From Patiria pectinifera (lineage: Eukaryota > Echinodermata > Asteroidea > Valvatida > Asterinidae), in assembly GCA_029964075.1 (NCBI GenBank), contig CM057149.1, positions 28,596,197-28,660,196 of the forward strand: DNA of 64,000 nt, in the 5' to 3' direction. Below, in pieces: positions 59,831 to 64,000 of this stretch. The notes beneath the pieces were generated by a model that was given only the letters and a program-made list of their open reading frames with translations, was not told the origin of the DNA and ran no database searches. Both the position numbers and the translations under genes were made by a program. Each line of letters opens with the position of its first letter. Position 1 is the stretch's first letter.

Positions 59831-59989
59831 CTTTTGACTGGCTATTAGCGACCGCGGTATTGGCTGCTGAGGAAGTGGAGGTATCCAACGAGTTATGATT
59901 GGAGGCTGTTTGACTGTTGGCGTCTTCATTAGAGGGAGGTTTCTCACCGGTTTTCATTCGATGTCTTCTTTTCCTTTTCTGGTTTCCTA
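59831..59989 (-). CDS. NLR gene: 53-residue linker exon (KRKRRHR family, unit 4)
   Basis: Acceptor TATGCAG and donor CAAAAG|GTGACA, 159 nt, phase 1-1. VGNQKRKRRHRMKTGEK, then NEDANSQTASNHNSLDTSTS and a tail NSQSK|G. One of four sister exons at 59.8-62.1 kb. Confidence 0.8.
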
Positions 59990-60104
59990 CTGCATAAAAA
60001 TTAAAAGTAAAGACTGAAGAGTAACCTCGAGTTACTTTTACTGAGGCCAAAACTTCCGAGGGTTTGAACATTAATTAAATCACTATACTCATATGTTATT
60101 TTAC

Positions 60105-60230
60105 CAGGTTCTGGCTGATCACTAGCCTGAGCATCGGCTGCCAAGGAAGTAGGAGAATCCCCGAGTAGTCCAAATGATCTTGATCTTCATCGACTGATAT
60201 GGATTGTCCCTCAGCTTTTTGAAGGATGCA
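60105..60230 (-). pseudogene. Broken GQSIS-family linker exon
   Basis: Third broken copy, with the same frameshift position as the copy at 61192 plus a further change in the DDS codons (gactactcgggg). The shared lesion means it arose before these units separated. Confidence 0.7.
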
Positions 60231-60344
60231 CAAATTAAGAATTGCAGGGCATCCCATTTTATCGCAACACGAGATTCGACTGGAAGGAGACGCTGATAAA
60301 ATGGTTGAGGCCTACCTCATAATAGGACTGAAAAAGTATCTTAC

Positions 60345-60500
60345 CTTTTGGTTGGTTATTAATGGCGGCATTGGCTGCTGAGAAAGTGGAGGCATCCAAC
60401 GAGTTATCACTGGATGCTGTTTGGCTGTTTGAGTCTTCATCGAAGGCAGGTTTCTCGCTGGTTCTCTTTCGATGTCTTCTTTTCCTTTTCCGATTTCTTA
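60345..60500 (-). CDS. NLR gene: 52-residue linker exon (KRKRRHR family, unit 3)
   Basis: Acceptor TGTGCAG and donor CAAAAG|GTAAGA, 156 nt, phase 1-1. VRNRKRKRRHRKRTSEK, then DEDSNSQTASSDNSLDASTF and NNQPK|G. Confidence 0.8.
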
Positions 60501-60590
60501 CTGCACAGTCATTAAAAGTAATAACTAAAGAGTAACCTCGCGTTACTTTTACTTAGGCCAAAACCTCCGAAAGTTTGAACATTAGTTTAA

Positions 60591-61157
60591 GGCAGTGTAT
60601 ATTTTGCCGGAGACGGCAAACCTTTAGTAAACGTTAGTTTGCCGGATATGCACTGAACATGCGCAGTTACTGTTTTTTTGTACTCTGACATTTTCCGGTG
60701 ACAAATTTTAGTCTGGCTCCATGCCAATATTATCTTTGTAACCTCGTATTCACGGGATGGGATTCAGACCATTTTATAATTTCGGACTTTATTTCCCTTT
60801 CAAAAAAAATTCTCCAGAGCCACAAATCTGAAAAAGAAAATGTAATACTCTGCAATAAAAATGTTTGAGACATATTAAAATAATAAAAGAAGAATATTCT
60901 TATTTTTTGGGATGGGAAAAAAAAAACTTAAAAATGTGGCGGCGATCGGATTCGAACTCGAGTCATCCCGCTCACTTGAGTTTTCGCTTAACCACTGCAC
61001 CAAACCAGCTACACATGTTTCGGTGGGAATTTAATACATCTTATAATTCAGCCCTATCTTAAAGAGTACAGCGCCCTCTGTTGATATGGATTGCCGCTGG
61101 CAAACCTTTAGTAAACGTTAGTTTGCCGGCGTTACCTCCGGCAAAATATCCACTACC
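60591..61157 (-). mobile_element. MITE with TTAA flanks and a tRNA-like core
   Basis: Inverted ends ggcagtgtatattttgccgg and ccggcaaaatatccactacc, flanked by TTAA on both sides. The interior holds a minus-strand tRNA-like segment (A box tggtttggtgcagtggttaa, B box gttcgaatcc). It sits between a linker exon and its dead partner; the sister introns at 60.0 and 61.65 kb lack it and give the empty site. Confidence 0.85.
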
Positions 61158-61191
61158 TTAATGTAATCACTATACTCATATGTTATTTTAC

Positions 61192-61312
61192 CAGGTTCTG
61201 ACTGATCACTAGCCTGAGCATCGGCTGCCGAGGAAGTAGGAGAATCCCCGAGTCGTCCAAATGATCTTGATCTTCATTGACTGAGATGGATTGTCCCTAA
61301 GCTTTTTGAAGG
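61192..61312 (-). pseudogene. Broken GQSIS-family linker exon
   Basis: Matches the intact exon at 62229 from the GQSIS motif to the donor, but a one-base loss after gactcgggg shifts the frame and the basic N-terminal part is missing. The donor CCTG|GTAAAA itself is intact. Confidence 0.7.
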
Positions 61313-61432
61313 ATGCACAAATTAAGAATTGCAGGGCATACAATTTGATCACAGCACGAGATTCGACTGGAAGGAGACGCTGAATAAAATGGTTTAGGCC
61401 TACCTCATAATAGGACTGAAAAAGTATTTTAC

Positions 61433-61588
61433 CTTTTGGTTGGTTATTAATGGCGGCATTGGCTGCTGAGGAGGTGGAGGTATCCAACGAGTTATCATTG
61501 GAGGCTGTTTGGCTGTTGGAGTCTTCATCAGAGGCAGGTTTCTCGCCGGTTTTCCTTTGATGTCTTATTTTCCTTTTCCGGTTTCTTA
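61433..61588 (-). CDS. NLR gene: 52-residue linker exon (KRKRRHR family, unit 2)
   Basis: Acceptor TATGCAG and donor CAAAAG|GTAAAA, 156 nt, phase 1-1. VRNRKRKIRHQRKTGEK, then DEDSNSQTASNDNSLDTSTS and NNQPK|G. Open and intact. Confidence 0.8.
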
Positions 61589-61703
61589 CTGCATAATAAT
61601 TAAAGGTAAAGACTGTAGAGTAACCTCAAGTTACTTTTACTGAGGCCAAAACTTCCGAGTGTTTTAACATTTATCAAATCACTATACTCGGACGTTGTTT
61701 CAC

Positions 61704-61826
61704 CAGGTTTTGACTGCTCACGAGCCTGAGCATCGACTGCTGGGGAAGCAGGGCAAACCGAGAGTCATCCAAATAATCTTGATCTTCATCACCTGAGATG
61801 GATTGTCCCTATGCATTTTTGAAGGA
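61704..61826 (-). pseudogene. Broken GQSIS-family linker exon
   Basis: Homologous to the 3' two-thirds of the intact exon at 62229 (ggacaatccatctcaggtga on the minus strand), but the basic start is replaced by sequence with an in-frame TAG, and an indel after the DDS codons shifts the frame relative to the donor. Confidence 0.7.
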
Positions 61827-61944
61827 TGCACAAGTTAAGATTTGTCGGGCATCCCATTTTATCGCAGCACGAGATTCGACTAGAGCAAGACGCTGAATAA
61901 AAGGATTATCCTCATAATAAATTATGACTGGAATAGTATATTAC

Positions 61945-62106
61945 CTTTTGGTTTGTTAATAATGGCGCCATTGGCTGCTGAGGAAGTGAGGGTATCCAAC
62001 GAGTTATCATTGGAGGCTGTTTGGCTGTTGGCTTCCTCCTCAGGCTCAGAGGAAGTTTTCTCGCCGGTTTTCGTTCGATGTCTCCTTTTTCTTTTCTTTA
62101 TCCTTA
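61945..62106 (-). CDS. NLR gene: 54-residue linker exon (KRKRRHR family, unit 1)
   Basis: Acceptor TATGCAG and donor CAAAAG|GTAATA, 162 nt, phase 1-1. VRIKKRKRRHRTKTGEK, then SEPEEEANSQTASNDNSLDT and INKPK|G. Confidence 0.8.
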
Positions 62107-62228
62107 CTGCATAATAATTAAAGGTATACGTACAGATATCAAGGTTACCTCAAGAATATTTCACTTTTAGCCAGATCTCCCGATTGCTTTGAAGGTAATT
62201 AAATTACTATTCTCAGATGTTATTTTAC

Positions 62229-62399
62229 CCGGTTCTGACTGCTCAGTGGCCTGAGCATCGACTGCCGAAGAAGTAGAGGAATCCCCCGAGTCATCCAAAT
62301 GATCTCGATCTACATAGCCTGAGATAGACTGTCCCTTAGCATCATTTTTAGTTGAGGATTTCTTGTTGTGATTTCTCTGGCTACGCTTTTTCCGCTTCC
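62229..62399 (-). CDS. NLR gene: 57-residue linker exon (GQSIS family, intact copy)
   Basis: Acceptor AATACCAG and donor AACCG|GTAAAA, 171 nt, phase 1-1. Starts GKRKKRSQRNHNKK, then GQSISGYVDRDHLDDSGDSS and ends EQSEP|G. It is the only open member of a four-copy family; the other three are broken. Confidence 0.78.
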
Positions 62400-62562
62400 C
62401 TGGTATTTCAAAAATTAAACAATCACAATGGAATCTTCCACATTATAATGTTTACCATTACAGAATTAAGCTGTTGATTTCTCTAGGCCTATATAATCAG
62501 CTCAATCTGTCAAACCGTGCTGCTGTTTTCACCCAGGATGTATAAACCTTATACCTGCTGAT

Positions 62563-63435
62563 TTGGATATACTTTTCGTTCAAAAGCCCCAGTCACATAT
62601 TCACTTTTTGGAGCTATGAATATCCACAGTTTACCAAGAATCAAGCAATCACCAAGAACCGTCGAGATCCGTGGAGAAATCGACTTTTTAAGAATTCACT
62701 ACGGTTCAGGACCGATAGCCACGACTGTCCTACGGTTTCAAGAATATCGACGGATTAGTGAAGAATATTGACGGTATTACCAAGAATAATTAAATATTAC
62801 CACGGTTGTCTGTGATTGCGCCACGGATGACCACGGTTCTCTTACGAATAAAGGGTGGTTATTCGTAGTACAACCTTACCAGAACCCTAGCACTTTCTGG
62901 CCGATCCGTAGGACATACGTAGCGAATTTGTAGATATTTCTACCACGAATGAGCTACCAATCTCCAACAATATATGCACAAATAGCCACAAAAAACACTA
63001 CGAACCAGCACGGTTGTCAACGGAAGTCCCACGATTGCACTAAGGATTAATTTTCATGGCGTTTCACCACGGAAGTTTTGAACAGGTTAAAACTTCAGTA
63101 GCCCCTCCACGAAAACCCAAGGAAGATGACGGATAGACAGGGGTGTACTAAGGATGAGTGTGGTACTCCCACGGTTTATCACAGATTTCAAACCGTGGAG
63201 ATCCGTAGCTCCAAACGGCGAATGTGTGACTGGAGCTCTTTATTTTTGTTTATCAGTTCCATCCATTAACCAAGATACTGCACTATTATAGTTGCAAATC
63301 TACACATATTACCTGCTGAGTTTTAAAAGGTCATAGCTATTCAACAGTTCAGACAACAAAGGTAACTGTAATACAATTAAGTATACGGAAAAAATTGTTT
63401 TCATCATCAACCCATACAACAAGTGTAACTCTATG
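62563..63435 (-). pseudogene. Decayed UBL second-half exon(s), split by a TIR element
   Basis: The piece at 62573-62584 (acctgctgattt) matches the donor end of the UBL second-half exons, and 63258-63285 (tcagttccatccattaacca) matches their middle; between them sits the TIR element at 62585-63237. More UBL-exon-like fragments lie at 63312-63323 and 63408-63435 (acaagtgtaactctatg). At least one extra UBL copy has died here. Confidence 0.6.
62585..63237. mobile_element. Non-autonomous TIR element inside a dead UBL exon
   Basis: Ends are imperfect inverted repeats: left AGCCCCAGTCACATATTCAC, right GTGTGACTGGAGCT, extended by a pair of ggagct-containing stretches (cggcgaatgtgtgac versus gtcacatattcac). 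Interior is rich in short ccacggt / accgtgg motifs and has no coding capacity. Confidence 0.7.
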
Positions 63436-63448
63436 TATACGAGATTAC

Positions 63449-63557
63449 CTGCGGATTTCCGTCGGTCAGCTTCACCATTCAACTCAGACGCAGTGCGCAA
63501 CTTTAATTTGGTTTCTTGCACAATCCCATGATCCTTTAGAGAGAATCCATCACGAAG
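63449..63557 (-). CDS. NLR gene: UBL-1, second-half exon (most 5' exon seen)
   Basis: Acceptor ATATTTCAG, phase 0 in; donor CCGCAG|GTAATC, phase 1 out (109 nt). Encodes LRDGFSLKDHGIVQETKLKL, then RTASELNGEADRRKSA. It aligns with the ubiquitin C-terminal half, but the Gly-Gly is replaced by Asn-Gly. The matching first-half exon is not recognisable in 63.6-64.0 kb. Confidence 0.78.
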
Positions 63558-64000
63558 CTGAAATATAAAAACAACAAACAAAATAATTTACTGTAAGTGT
63601 ATAAAACTCCTTTTAATTAATATGCCATGCCACAGTAAACAATCTTCCGAATAACTCTTTGTACCGTTGCGATATTACAGTTCGAATGAACCTAGCATTT
63701 GGATTCAACTGTGCATACTACTTTAAAGGTTGAACGAGGATTTGGCTTTCATAAAAACTTTGGCTAGGATCTCAACTTCATGCAATCCCAAAGCATGGGC
63801 GTCGCCAGGAATTGTTCTAGACAGGGGCAAAGCACATTCCCCCCCCCCCCCACCAAAATCAGTGTACCTTACCAGCACATTCTCCATTTATCATTATTCG
63901 AGGGTGGGCAGGGACATTTGCCCACCCCACCTATAAAATAAACAGCAATATGATTTCGCAATATGATTTTTTCTTGTCCCATGTCCCAACGTCTCCAAGA

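Larger units (their letters stand above)
23678..63557 (-). other. Gene span (5' incomplete): UBL / linker array / NACHT-LRR receptor
   Basis: Thirty-two candidate exons on the minus strand, each with GT and AG borders, concatenate to 10,341 nt without a stop until 23678. The order is UBL half, 13 linkers, UBL, 4 linkers, UBL, 2 long linkers, 6 short linkers, one 39-residue exon, NACHT-LRR exon. All linkers are phase 1-1 and nearly all junctions rebuild a Gly or Glu codon. The NACHT exon acceptor, GAACAG|GAGG, matches the short-linker acceptors, AAACAG|GAGG, which argues that they belong to one gene. NLRs of this class act as cytosolic or nuclear danger sensors; UBLs on such a scaffold would offer ubiquitin-type docking sites (inference). 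The start codon, promoter and first half of UBL-1 lie beyond the window or in diverged sequence. It could instead be two genes; transcripts would decide. Confidence 0.6.

Overview
The window is eukaryotic nuclear DNA from an animal: genes are split by GT-AG introns, the sequence is AT-rich, and most of it is mobile-element debris (hAT-type MITEs, tRNA-derived SINEs, foldback elements, a CR1/Rex1-like LINE, Ty3/gypsy remnants). A NACHT-LRR receptor encoded mostly by one huge exon, plus this repeat mix, fits an invertebrate deuterostome, most likely an echinoderm. That placement is inference.

Layout. Positions 1-10.2 kb hold no gene I can support, only decayed transposable elements. From 10.2 to 16.1 kb (+) a six-exon gene encodes a protein with four JAZ/ZNF346-type C2H2 zinc fingers and an RG-rich tail, probably an RNA-binding protein. 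From 16.1 to 23.4 kb there are foldback and TIR elements. From 23.68 kb to beyond 63.56 kb (-) runs one very large gene whose 5' end lies outside the window.

The large gene was assembled by hand from splice sites and frame. Read on the minus strand it gives 32 candidate coding exons (10,341 nt, about 3,446 residues) that join into one open frame. Protein order: half of a ubiquitin-like domain (UBL), 13 basic/Ser/Thr/Glu-rich linker exons, a complete UBL, 4 linkers, another complete UBL, two 121-residue linkers, six near-identical 51-residue linkers, a 39-residue exon, then NACHT and LRRs in a final 4.9-kb exon. Every linker exon is phase 1-1, so copies can be gained or lost without breaking the frame.

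The locus grows by tandem duplication at several scales: 456-bp LRR modules inside the last exon, 1.04-kb and ~1.8-kb linker-exon units, units of about 0.5 kb that mix intact and frameshifted exons, and a 4.4-kb block of four linkers plus one UBL. Mobile elements sit in single copies of these duplications, so the sister copy serves as the empty site. Broken exons and broken LRRs show birth and death in progress. A receptor carrying UBLs on a variable, nuclear-signal-like linker in front of NACHT-LRR is the candidate undescribed system; whether it is all one transcript needs RNA evidence.
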